Of a DNA stretch of 13,868 nucleotides, positions 6,503-13,674 are shown piece by piece; positions within the stretch are counted from its first letter, which is position 1; every line of letters starts with the position of its first letter. Location: positions 1 to 13,868 of the forward strand of contig DYKL01000023.1 in the NCBI GenBank assembly GCA_020722645.1, in the 5' to 3' direction. The notes below the pieces were generated by a model, which saw only the letters and a list, made by a program, of their open reading frames with translations, was not told where the DNA came from and did not search any database. The position numbers were made by a program, and so were the translations under genes. The stretch comes from Acetofilamentum sp. Its GTDB lineage: Bacteria; Bacteroidota; Bacteroidia; Bacteroidales; JAFGUD01.

Positions 6503-8329
6503 ATGAGCGATCAAATGTTAAAAATATTGATAGAATCAGCTTGCGAAAGTGGTAAAATTAGTGATTCTGACAGAAAATTAATTGAGCATAAAGCTCAGCA
6601 AATGGGTGTCTCTTCAGAAAAAGTTAATAAAATGATAGAGGAAGCTCTTCAAAAAAAACAACATAAATCAGAAGGGCTTGAATCGGGATTTATCTCTGTT
6701 GACGATATAAAAAAACAAACTCCTCCTCCTCCGCCACCACCTGTTAATGAAAAAAAATTAGAAGAATCTAAATTTACAGACTTAAAACCTTTGAGTACGC
6801 AAGGTGCTATGAGTATTGTCTCACAGGCAAAACAGTACGGAAAATGGATAATAATTAAAAGAATAAAACCCGAATATAAGGATAATCCTAAGTATCGAGA
6901 ACTTTTTATGCGTGAGTTTGAAAATGCTTATCATTTAGACCACCCGCATATTGTTAGGCTTTTGGACAAAGGCGAAGATACAGAAGGTTTGTATTACACA
7001 ATGGAATACATTGACGGTCGTCCTTTGAGTCAATTAATAACACCCACAGGCGTTAATAATGATTCTATTGCTGAAAATGTTGCCAGACAAATGCTTGATG
7101 CTCTTTCTTATGTTCATAAAAAACAAATTTTTCATCGAGACCTTAAACCAGACAATATCTACGTTACTTTCAGAGGCGACAATGTCAAAATTCTGGATTT
7201 TGGACTTGCAGCAGCTGATTATTTCGAAGACGATTTATTAAAGGTCGGTACGCCCAGATACGCTTCTCCCGAGCAAATGCAGAAAGGTTATGATGTTGAC
7301 CAGAGAGCCGATATTTTTTCTTTTGGAAAGATATTTCTTGAAATGCTTACAGGAAGCGTTAATCCTGATAGTGCTAAAGATATTAAAAATAATGCATACA
7401 AACATATAGTTTCTAAATCTATTGAACAAAATCCACAAGGCAGATTTCATAATTGCGATGAAATTATCAGAATTCTTAATAATCCGCAAACTGTTATAGA
7501 TACTCCGCAAAAAGATACAAATGAAATAAAAGAAACAAAACCTCAGAAAGAAACTAAAAATGAGGAAGTAAAACCACCTAAAGAACCCAAAAAGTTTCCT
7601 TGGTGGCTTGTTATTTTGACAGTTGTACTTATTGGTGGCGGAATTGGATTGTATTTTGGTGTCTTTAAAGATAAAGGAACGAATCTAAACAATATTATCA
7701 GCGGAAACAAAGATAAAGATGTTATTGCAAAAGCCGATAGCTTGTACAAAGCGGGCGATTATATCGAAGCTAAAAAAGTTTACGAATCAATCAAGGAGAA
7801 AGATGAATATGTAAACAGTCAAATAGTTACGTTAAATACTGCTATTGATGATTTTGATAAAGCAAAGGCAGTTTTTGACCAAAAAAATATCGCAAGAGCT
7901 TTGAAAATGTTTAATGATGTTGTAAATAAATACCCTGATTTTATTACACCTCCCGAATATGTTGAAAAATGTAATGAAATTCTTAAATCAGTTGATTTAA
8001 AAACTTTGCAGATTGACAGTGAATCATCTACAAATAAACTTGGCTTACTGAATCAGGACGGTTATGTATTAGTTGATTTTCAATTTGAAGAAATTATTTT
8101 CAAATCCGGTGGACTTGACTGGAGAGATAAAGGACTGATTATTGTTAAAAATAGCGGGAAATACGGATTTATTGACAAAAATTTGAATTTTTTTGCTAAA
8201 TGTGAGTATGACCCCGATAAAAATACAAAAAATTTGGTTTTTATTGCTCCTAATAAGATGAAAGTTAGTAAAAATGGCAGTACAGTTATGATTTACGTTG
8301 ATGAAAATGGAAATGGTCATGTGAACTAA
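6503..8329 (+). CDS. Transmembrane Ser/Thr protein kinase with TPR-like and WG-repeat-like C-terminal part
   Basis: 608 aa from ATG 6503; a TTG 60 nt earlier would lie upstream of the promoter. Order of parts: a small helical domain (about 4-50, MLKILIESACESGKIS...), a linker with seven prolines (74-80), a Hanks-type kinase domain (about 95-330), a charged Lys/Glu/Pro linker, one transmembrane helix (365-387, starting PWWLVILTVVLIGGG), TPR-like helices (about 405-480), and a C-terminal region with a WG-repeat-like unit (GKYGFIDKNLNFF at 552-564 and a weaker preceding one). Kinase residues look intact: Lys119, Glu138 of helix C, H211-R-D213-L-K-P-D-N, D232-F-G, and SPE at 255-257. The Gly-rich loop is degenerate, with only G101 in the expected stretch. 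The kinase should face the cytosol and the TPR/WG part the periplasm, suggesting a sensor. rtcB follows after 3 nt, so the two are very probably co-transcribed and functionally linked. Confidence 0.9.
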   Translation: MSDQMLKILIESACESGKISDSDRKLIEHKAQQMGVSSEKVNKMIEEALQKKQHKSEGLESGFISVDDIKKQTPPPPPPPVNEKKLEESKFTDLKPLSTQGAMSIVSQAKQYGKWIIIKRIKPEYKDNPKYRELFMREFENAYHLDHPHIVRLLDKGEDTEGLYYTMEYIDGRPLSQLITPTGVNNDSIAENVARQMLDALSYVHKKQIFHRDLKPDNIYVTFRGDNVKILDFGLAAADYFEDDLLKVGTPRYASPEQMQKGYDVDQRADIFSFGKIFLEMLTGSVNPDSAKDIKNNAYKHIVSKSIEQNPQGRFHNCDEIIRILNNPQTVIDTPQKDTNEIKETKPQKETKNEEVKPPKEPKKFPWWLVILTVVLIGGGIGLYFGVFKDKGTNLNNIISGNKDKDVIAKADSLYKAGDYIEAKKVYESIKEKDEYVNSQIVTLNTAIDDFDKAKAVFDQKNIARALKMFNDVVNKYPDFITPPEYVEKCNEILKSVDLKTLQIDSESSTNKLGLLNQDGYVLVDFQFEEIIFKSGGLDWRDKGLIIVKNSGKYGFIDKNLNFFAKCEYDPDKNTKNLVFIAPNKMKVSKNGSTVMIYVDENGNGHVN

Positions 8330-8332
8330 AAA

Positions 8333-9670
8333 ATGATACAAGTTACAGGAAAATATACCAAAGCTGATATTTTTTTAGATGAACTCGATGAAACAACTTA
8401 TTCTCAAATTGTTCAACTTGTTAATCAGCCTTCATTTACAAACTCTGTCAGAATTATGCCTGACACTCACGCCGGAGCATCAAATTCTGTCATTGGATTT
8501 ACTATGCCTCTGTCTGATTCGATAATTCCGAACACCGTAGGAGTTGATATTGGCTGTGGAATGATTGCGGCAAAAGCTGAGGTCAAAAAATCCGATTTGA
8601 ACTTTGAGAATATTGATAAAAAAATCCGTCAGACTATCCCAATCGGCAATAATGGCGGTGTCCATAAGAATGCTCTTATTGATTTCGAAAAAAAATTTTG
8701 GTTCGACAAAGCCAATGATATTTTATTCCGCTTTACGAAAAATTACAATAATCGCTATAAAACATCTTTTGTGCCCATTGAATACAATTACAGTTGGTTT
8801 TTGAAATTATGCAAAAAAATTGACGCTGATTCAAAATATATTGAACAAAGCCTTGGGACACTCGGCGGAGGTAATCATTTTATCGAACTATCAGAATCAT
8901 CGCTTGATAAATCAATTTGGCTAACTATTCACACGGGTAGTAGAAACCTTGGAAAACAAATTGCGGATTATCACACAAAAATAGCTAAAAAAACAGGCGG
9001 ATTTGACCAAACCGGTTTTGAAAAAGAATTTAATAAAGTAAAAGAAAAATTAAAGAAAAAAGGTAAAAAAGGTGAAATTCAAGAAGTTAGAAATGAATTG
9101 TTAAAAAAATATTCTCCGGCTGATACAAATATTCCTTCAAATATGTATTATTTGAAAGGTATGGATATGTATGAGTATTTTAAAGATATGATTTTTGCTC
9201 AGGTTTATGCTTCAATGAATAGAGAATTGATAATTGAAAATATTTTTAAAATTTTGAAAGCAAATTTGCTTGAAAAAATAGAAAGCGTTCATAATTATAT
9301 TGATTTTGAAGATTTTATCATAAGAAAAGGTGCTATTCGTTCTTATATGGGCGAAAAAATGATTATTCCTTTCAATATGGCAGACGGAATTTTGATATGC
9401 GAAGGAAAATCAAACGAAGAATGGAATTTCTCTGCCCCACACGGTGCCGGTCGTCTGCTAAGCCGAAGACAAGCAAAAGAAAAGCTTAGTTTAGATGATT
9501 ACAAAAAAATTATGAACGACAGAAATATTTTTACGACCTCTGTCGGTAATTCAACGCTTGATGAAGCTCCACAAGCATATAAAGATGCAAAAATGATTGA
9601 AAAAGCAATTGAACCAACCGCAAAAGTTTTATTTAAGCTAAAACCACTCTATAATTTAAAATCAGCATAA
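8333..9670 (+). CDS. rtcB: RNA-splicing ligase RtcB
   Basis: 445 aa. RtcB joins RNA 2',3'-cyclic phosphate (or 3'-phosphate) ends to 5'-OH ends using GTP and Mn2+, in the cytosol; in bacteria it serves RNA repair. All expected active-site residues are visible: Asp72 and Cys75 in GVDIGCGM, His182 in LGTLGGGNHFIE, His200 in HTGSRNLG, His320 in SVHNYIDF, and His370 in SAPHGAGRLLSR, which is the residue that becomes guanylylated. MPDTHAGASNSVIGFTMPL at 42-60 is the typical N-terminal signature. A Lys-rich insert of about 40 residues (222-262) sits between the His200 and His320 blocks. The start is 3 nt after the kinase stop codon with no promoter between, so it is the second gene of a two-gene operon. 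No archease, RtcA, RtcR or PrfH partner is in the window; the kinase is the only linked gene. Confidence 0.95.
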   Translation: MIQVTGKYTKADIFLDELDETTYSQIVQLVNQPSFTNSVRIMPDTHAGASNSVIGFTMPLSDSIIPNTVGVDIGCGMIAAKAEVKKSDLNFENIDKKIRQTIPIGNNGGVHKNALIDFEKKFWFDKANDILFRFTKNYNNRYKTSFVPIEYNYSWFLKLCKKIDADSKYIEQSLGTLGGGNHFIELSESSLDKSIWLTIHTGSRNLGKQIADYHTKIAKKTGGFDQTGFEKEFNKVKEKLKKKGKKGEIQEVRNELLKKYSPADTNIPSNMYYLKGMDMYEYFKDMIFAQVYASMNRELIIENIFKILKANLLEKIESVHNYIDFEDFIIRKGAIRSYMGEKMIIPFNMADGILICEGKSNEEWNFSAPHGAGRLLSRRQAKEKLSLDDYKKIMNDRNIFTTSVGNSTLDEAPQAYKDAKMIEKAIEPTAKVLFKLKPLYNLKSA

Positions 9671-9691
9671 ACTTGTTTTTAAGCATTTTTT
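9665..9691 (+). terminator. Probable terminator after rtcB, overlapping its stop codon
   Basis: GCATAAA (9665-9671) pairs with TTTAAGC (9678-9684) with one A/A mismatch and a 6-nt loop; A then six T residues follow (9686-9691). The rtcB TAA lies inside the left arm. The stem is short, so this is only moderately convincing. Confidence 0.4.
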
Positions 9692-9708
9692 AAATTCTTT
9701 ATAATCAA

Positions 9709-9716
9709 TAAATTTG
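9709..9716 (+). promoter_or_regulatory. Candidate -7 element for the gamma-lyase gene
   Basis: TAAATTTG matches TAnnTTTG and lies 46 nt before ATG 9763. There is no TTG at 19-21 nt upstream. Its position right after the rtcB terminator is what makes it plausible. Confidence 0.35.
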
Positions 9717-9762
9717 CAGATTATTTTTAAAAATTATTTTGTTAAACTTATAATTAAAAACA

Positions 9763-10929
9763 ATGAAATTTAATTCAAAACTTATTCACGCCGGTGAAAT
9801 ACACGACGTTTTTGGCAGTGCAACAGTGCCGATTTATCAAACTTCTACGTTCAAATTCAAAAATGCTGACCACGGTGCAGCTTTGTTTTCAGGTACAGAA
9901 CAAGGATATATTTACACACGTATTGGAAATCCAACAATCAGAGCATTTGAACAGAATATTGCTTCTTTGGAAAACGGATTTGACGGTATAGCAGTTAGTT
10001 CAGGTATGGCAGCTGTTACAAATGTTTATTTGACAGTACTTGGAGCCGGTTCTCACGTTGTAAGCAGTGGTTCTGTTTATGGTCCTTCAAGAGGTGTTCT
10101 TGAACAAGATTTAGTAAGATTCGGCATCGAAGCAACATTCGTAAATGCATCTGACTTAAATTCAGTAAGAGAAGCAATCAGACCAAATACAAAACTTATT
10201 TATTTAGAAACTCCTGCTAATCCTACTATGGAAATTACCGATCTGGAAGCAGTCGCTAAAATCGCTAAAGAAAAAAACATTATCGTTGCTGTTGACAATA
10301 CTTTTGCAACTCCTTTTTTACAAAAACCTTTGGATTTAGGTGCAGATATAGTTTTGCACTCTATCACCAAATTCATCAACGGACACGCTGACATTGTAGG
10401 CGGAATCGTTATTGCTAAAACCGAAGAATTATACAAAAAGCTGCGTCATACTATGATATATTTCGGTAGCAATATGGATCCTCATCAGGCTTTTATGGTA
10501 CTCAGAGGTGTTAAAACTCTTGCAATTAGAGTAGAAAGAAGTCAGGAAAATGCAATGAAAGTAGCTCAATTTTTGGAAAGTCACCCCAAAGTGGCTTGGA
10601 TTAAATATCCCGGATTAAAATCGCATCCCCAGTATGATTTAATTCAAAAACAAATGGCAGGACCAGGTTCTATGATTAGTTTCGGTCTTAAAGGTGGTTT
10701 AACAGCCGGTAAAAAGTTAATGGACAATGTTAAAATGATTATTTTGGCTGTTTCTTTGGGTGGTGTCGAAAGTCTTATTCAACACCCTGCATCAATGACT
10801 CACGCTGCGGTTTCAAAAGAAGGCAAAGAAAAGGCTGGTATTACTGATGATTTAGTGCGTCTTTCTTGTGGTATTGAAGATGTGGAAGACATTATTGCAG
10901 ACTTGAAACAAGCATTAGAAAAATGCTAA
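9763..10929 (+). CDS. PLP-dependent Cys/Met metabolism enzyme, probably methionine gamma-lyase-like
   Basis: 388 aa, the usual length of the cystathionine gamma-synthase/methionine gamma-lyase family (fold-type I PLP enzymes, cytosolic homotetramers). Visible residues: YTRIGNPT at 51-58 (Tyr/Arg reaching the PLP phosphate of the neighbouring subunit), SSGMAA at 79-84, Tyr106 in VYGPS (stacks near the substrate), ETPANPT at 149-155, Asp178 in VDNTFATP, the Schiff-base lysine Lys203 in HSITKFINGH, SLGGVESLIQHPASMTH at 331-347, and Arg367 in VRLSCGIED for the substrate carboxylate. The SLGGVESLIQHPASMTH block is close to methionine gamma-lyases. However, the position of the active-site Cys of classical methionine gamma-lyase (Y-G-C) is Pro108 here. 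The exact reaction therefore stays open: methionine or homocysteine gamma-elimination, cystathionine lyase, or gamma-synthase. It appears to be a single-gene unit with its own terminator. Confidence 0.88.
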   Translation: MKFNSKLIHAGEIHDVFGSATVPIYQTSTFKFKNADHGAALFSGTEQGYIYTRIGNPTIRAFEQNIASLENGFDGIAVSSGMAAVTNVYLTVLGAGSHVVSSGSVYGPSRGVLEQDLVRFGIEATFVNASDLNSVREAIRPNTKLIYLETPANPTMEITDLEAVAKIAKEKNIIVAVDNTFATPFLQKPLDLGADIVLHSITKFINGHADIVGGIVIAKTEELYKKLRHTMIYFGSNMDPHQAFMVLRGVKTLAIRVERSQENAMKVAQFLESHPKVAWIKYPGLKSHPQYDLIQKQMAGPGSMISFGLKGGLTAGKKLMDNVKMIILAVSLGGVESLIQHPASMTHAAVSKEGKEKAGITDDLVRLSCGIEDVEDIIADLKQALEKC

Positions 10930-10939
10930 AACAATACAG

Positions 10940-10983
10940 AAAAGTCGCATTATAATAAATGTTTAAAATGCGACTTTTTTTTT
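10940..10983 (+). terminator. Strong terminator, shared by convergent genes
   Basis: AAAAGTCGCATT (10940-10951) and AATGCGACTTTT (10967-10978) form a perfect 12-bp stem with a 15-nt loop, followed by a run of nine T in total (10975-10983). It lies 11 nt after the gamma-lyase stop. The convergent 90-aa gene ends at 10982, so the same stem, with a shorter T run on the minus strand, probably also ends its transcript. Confidence 0.85.
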
Positions 10984-11254
10984 ACTTTCTTTTTACAACA
11001 ACATCAATATCCGGTTTTATTTCAACAGAATAAATACCATTAATCCATTGTCTGTGAAACCTCATTTTTGGCTCTAATTTACCTTCAATTGGAGTTTGCG
11101 GGAAAATCCAAAAATATCGGTTTTCGATATAAATACCGGAAACAGTTTCGTTGTTTTCCGCTGTAATTGTAATTTCAAAGTCTTGCGGATAACCGCGACC
11201 GAAATTACTGATAATTTTTGTAAATTTACCCGCCGGGCATTTAATTGTTTTCAT
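10982..11254 (-). CDS. Small protein of unknown function (90 aa)
   Basis: 90 aa from ATG 11254; an in-frame TTG at 11290 would add 12 residues but lies in the hairpin region, so ATG is preferred. I do not recognise a family. The protein has no signal peptide and no membrane segment. Alternating hydrophobic residues (DFEITITAEN, VSGIYIENRYFWIF, GIYSVEIKPDIDVVVKRK) suggest an all-beta fold; the start (MKTIKCPAGKFTKII) has one cysteine. It is basic overall at the C-terminus. It has a good promoter inside the end of the upstream hydroxylase gene and a terminator right at its own stop, which supports it being a real, independently expressed gene despite the small size. Confidence 0.65.
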   Translation of the reverse strand: MKTIKCPAGKFTKIISNFGRGYPQDFEITITAENNETVSGIYIENRYFWIFPQTPIEGKLEPKMRFHRQWINGIYSVEIKPDIDVVVKRK

Positions 11255-11274
11255 TTTTTTATAATTTAGAATAA

Positions 11275-11310
11275 AAATTCGACAATTCAATTTATCAATT
11301 TGTCGAGTTT
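11275..11310 (-). terminator. Probable terminator of the molybdenum hydroxylase gene
   Basis: On the minus strand AAACTCGACAA (11310-11300) pairs with TTGTCGAATTT (11285-11275), with one G-T pair and a 14-nt loop, and the T run continues to 11273. It begins 8 nt after the hydroxylase stop. The same hairpin would sit at the very start of the small gene's transcript if the promoter at 11314-11345 is used. Confidence 0.6.
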
Positions 11311-11313
11311 AAA

Positions 11314-11345
11314 CAAATTTATTTTTTCTTTAAATATTCCAACAA
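11314..11345 (-). promoter_or_regulatory. Promoter for the 90-aa gene, inside the end of the hydroxylase gene
   Basis: TTG (11345-11343), a 21-nt spacer and TAAATTTG (11321-11314) match the Bacteroidota consensus fully. The -7 motif overlaps the TAA stop codon of the hydroxylase. The expected start is near 11307, about 53 nt before ATG 11254. Confidence 0.4.
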
Positions 11346-13661
11346 AACTTTTTCTGCAGTAACCGGCATAGATTTAATTCTAACACCCAAAGCATCTTCC
11401 ACAGCATTTGCTACCATAGGTGCAGCCGGCAACATAGTTTGTTCACCAATTCCTCTTGCACCAAAAGGTCCGTCTGGTTGCGGAACTTCGACTAAAATCG
11501 AAATAATTTCGTCGGGAATATCTTTTGCAGTCGGTATTTTGTAGTCCGTAAAATTAGGATTCAGTAGTTTACCGTTTTTATCGTATCTGATGTCTTCGTA
11601 CAAAACAGTTGCCAGTCCTTGTAATAATCCGCCAGCAACTTGTCCTTTTGCCAAACTTGCATTTAAAACCTGCCCTGCATCAATAGCTTCGGCGACTTTA
11701 AGAATTTTAATTTTTCCGGTTTGTTTATCAACTTCCAAAATAACAGCACCTGCTCCAACAGTGTAGTGAACATTAGGATGTCCGCCCTGACTTGTATCCG
11801 GGTCGGCTTTTGTAGATGAAAATTCCGGCATAAATACACCACGTCCAAGTATTGGACCACCTTTAAAAGTTCCATCGCCCATCATAATTCCATCAATAAC
11901 AAAATTTTTGAGAGCTAGCTCGAAATTAGGATTTTGAGTAGATTTTACTTTTTCGTCTTCTAAATATAAAGAATCCTTAGGTAAATATTTAGTTCGTACA
12001 ATTAAGTCAAAAATCTGATTTCGTGCATCAATAGCAGCTAATCTGACAGCATTCCCACAACTCCAGCTAACATGGGAAGCAACAGTTTGCCATTCATAAG
12101 GATTTCGGTCTGTATCAGGGTTTTCGGTTCTTATTTTTGAAACAGGTACGCTTAGAATTTCGCTTGCAATTTGAGCCATTACTGTCAAATAGCCTTGTCC
12201 GATGTCCATACCCGAAACCAAGATATTGATACTTGCATCTTCATTAAATTTCAAAAAACAAGATGATGAAGCATTTGGTGGCATAGCCGGTGCTTTCCAA
12301 AGTAATGAAAAACCTCTTCCAATAACTTTATTTTCATCAGAAGGTTTATATTCCTTGTCCCATTCAATTGCTTTTTTAACTTCTTCAATTGATTCGTGTA
12401 GTCCGTTTGGATTCATTTTAGCACCGTAGGCGGTTAAATCGCCTTCTTTGATGCCGTTTATTTTACGAATTTCAATTTCATCTATTCCCAAATGTTTTGC
12501 AATTCTTGTCATGTGAGATTCCAAACCGAATAAAAATTCGGAATATCCAAAACCTCTGTATGCACCTCCGGGAGGTAAATTTGTATAAACGCAAACAGAA
12601 TCAATAGAAACATTATCAACTTTGTAAGGACCAATTGCCGACAAACCAACTGCATTGACTACATTTGCACCATATTCAACATAAGCACCTGCGTCCCAAA
12701 AAAGTTGATGGTCAATTGCAGTAATTCTACCGTCATTTTTTACGCCTATTTTTAATTTTGAAGTTACACCAAGCCTTTGATAAGTGTTGTAAAATTCACG
12801 TTCACGACTCCACATCAATTTTACGGTATGCCCCTGAACTTTTGTAGCAATAGCGGCAGCCATTATCTCCATAGTAACACCTGCTTTTGAGCCAAAACCA
12901 CCACCAACGTGAGGAGCAATAACTCTGACATCATTGTGCCTTATTCCAAGAGGAGCAAGAGCTTCGGCAAACAAATGTCTTTGAGTGTGTGGTGATTGTG
13001 AAGATGCCCAAACTGTCAATCTTCCGCCTTTATCATATTTTGCAACTGCTGCGTGGTATTCTATTGCACAATGAACATATCTTGGAACATAATAAGAGTC
13101 TTCCAAAACATAATCAGCTTCTTCAAATCCCTTTCTAACATCTCCGCGTCTTGTTTTTCGCCAGTGTGCAACGTTTGTTTTCGGTTTTGGAAAAAACCAA
13201 GGCACGTGAGTATAATTTTCCAAATCTTCGTGGATTATATAAGCATCGTCTTTAAGAGCATCCATTTCATTCAGAACTTTCGGCAACTCTTCGTATTCAA
13301 CTTTCACTAATTTAGCTGCACGTTTTGCCACTTGCGGACTACGAGCAACAACAGCCGCAACCTGTTCGCCGATAAAACGAACTCTGTCCTGTGCAAAAAT
13401 AAAGCGGTCTTTCATATATAGCCCAAATCTGTATGGAAAATCTTTCCCTGTTACAACAGTCAGTACTTCCGGATATTTTTCGGCTTCTGAAGTATCAATA
13501 TTTTTTATAAGAGCGTGAGCATAAGGACTTTCTACTATTTCGGCATATAATAAATCAGGACCGTATTCGATATCTTCGGTATATAATGCGGCACCTGAAA
13601 CTTTTTCGCGTCCGTCAACTCTTATTTCAGGTTTTCCTATTGTTGTATATTCTTTTTTCAT
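11319..13661 (-). CDS. Xanthine dehydrogenase-family molybdopterin-binding (large) subunit
   Basis: 780 aa, normal for a separate large subunit of the xanthine dehydrogenase/aldehyde oxidoreductase family. These bind the molybdenum cofactor and hydroxylate N-heterocycles or aldehydes with oxygen from water. The N-terminal hammerhead domain covers about 18-130 (VDGREKVSGAALYTEDI; RFIGEQVAAVVARSP). The cofactor-binding part follows, with PHVGGGFGSKAG at 250-261, PPGGAYRGFGYSE at 363-375, GMDIGQGYLTVMAQIASE at 484-501, and GARGIGEQ at 734-741 with Glu740 as the catalytic base. No signal peptide is seen, so it is cytosolic. The 2Fe-2S and FAD subunits needed for electron transfer are not downstream; they would have to lie beyond the right edge or elsewhere. 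The substrate cannot be assigned: xanthine, nicotinate-like and aldehyde substrates are all possible. The region just upstream is a heptanucleotide array rather than a normal promoter. Confidence 0.92.
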   Translation of the reverse strand: MKKEYTTIGKPEIRVDGREKVSGAALYTEDIEYGPDLLYAEIVESPYAHALIKNIDTSEAEKYPEVLTVVTGKDFPYRFGLYMKDRFIFAQDRVRFIGEQVAAVVARSPQVAKRAAKLVKVEYEELPKVLNEMDALKDDAYIIHEDLENYTHVPWFFPKPKTNVAHWRKTRRGDVRKGFEEADYVLEDSYYVPRYVHCAIEYHAAVAKYDKGGRLTVWASSQSPHTQRHLFAEALAPLGIRHNDVRVIAPHVGGGFGSKAGVTMEIMAAAIATKVQGHTVKLMWSREREFYNTYQRLGVTSKLKIGVKNDGRITAIDHQLFWDAGAYVEYGANVVNAVGLSAIGPYKVDNVSIDSVCVYTNLPPGGAYRGFGYSEFLFGLESHMTRIAKHLGIDEIEIRKINGIKEGDLTAYGAKMNPNGLHESIEEVKKAIEWDKEYKPSDENKVIGRGFSLLWKAPAMPPNASSSCFLKFNEDASINILVSGMDIGQGYLTVMAQIASEILSVPVSKIRTENPDTDRNPYEWQTVASHVSWSCGNAVRLAAIDARNQIFDLIVRTKYLPKDSLYLEDEKVKSTQNPNFELALKNFVIDGIMMGDGTFKGGPILGRGVFMPEFSSTKADPDTSQGGHPNVHYTVGAGAVILEVDKQTGKIKILKVAEAIDAGQVLNASLAKGQVAGGLLQGLATVLYEDIRYDKNGKLLNPNFTDYKIPTAKDIPDEIISILVEVPQPDGPFGARGIGEQTMLPAAPMVANAVEDALGVRIKSMPVTAEKVLLEYLKKK

Positions 13662-13674
13662 TTAAATTGAGTTT

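Noticed and set aside
7238..7749. Minus-strand open frames opposite the kinase gene
   Set aside because: They lie antisense to conserved kinase motifs and the charged linker; no sign of coding independent of the kinase.
11255..11290. TTG start adding 12 residues to the 90-aa protein
   Set aside because: It falls in the hairpin downstream of the hydroxylase, and ATG 11254 gives a normal N-terminus.
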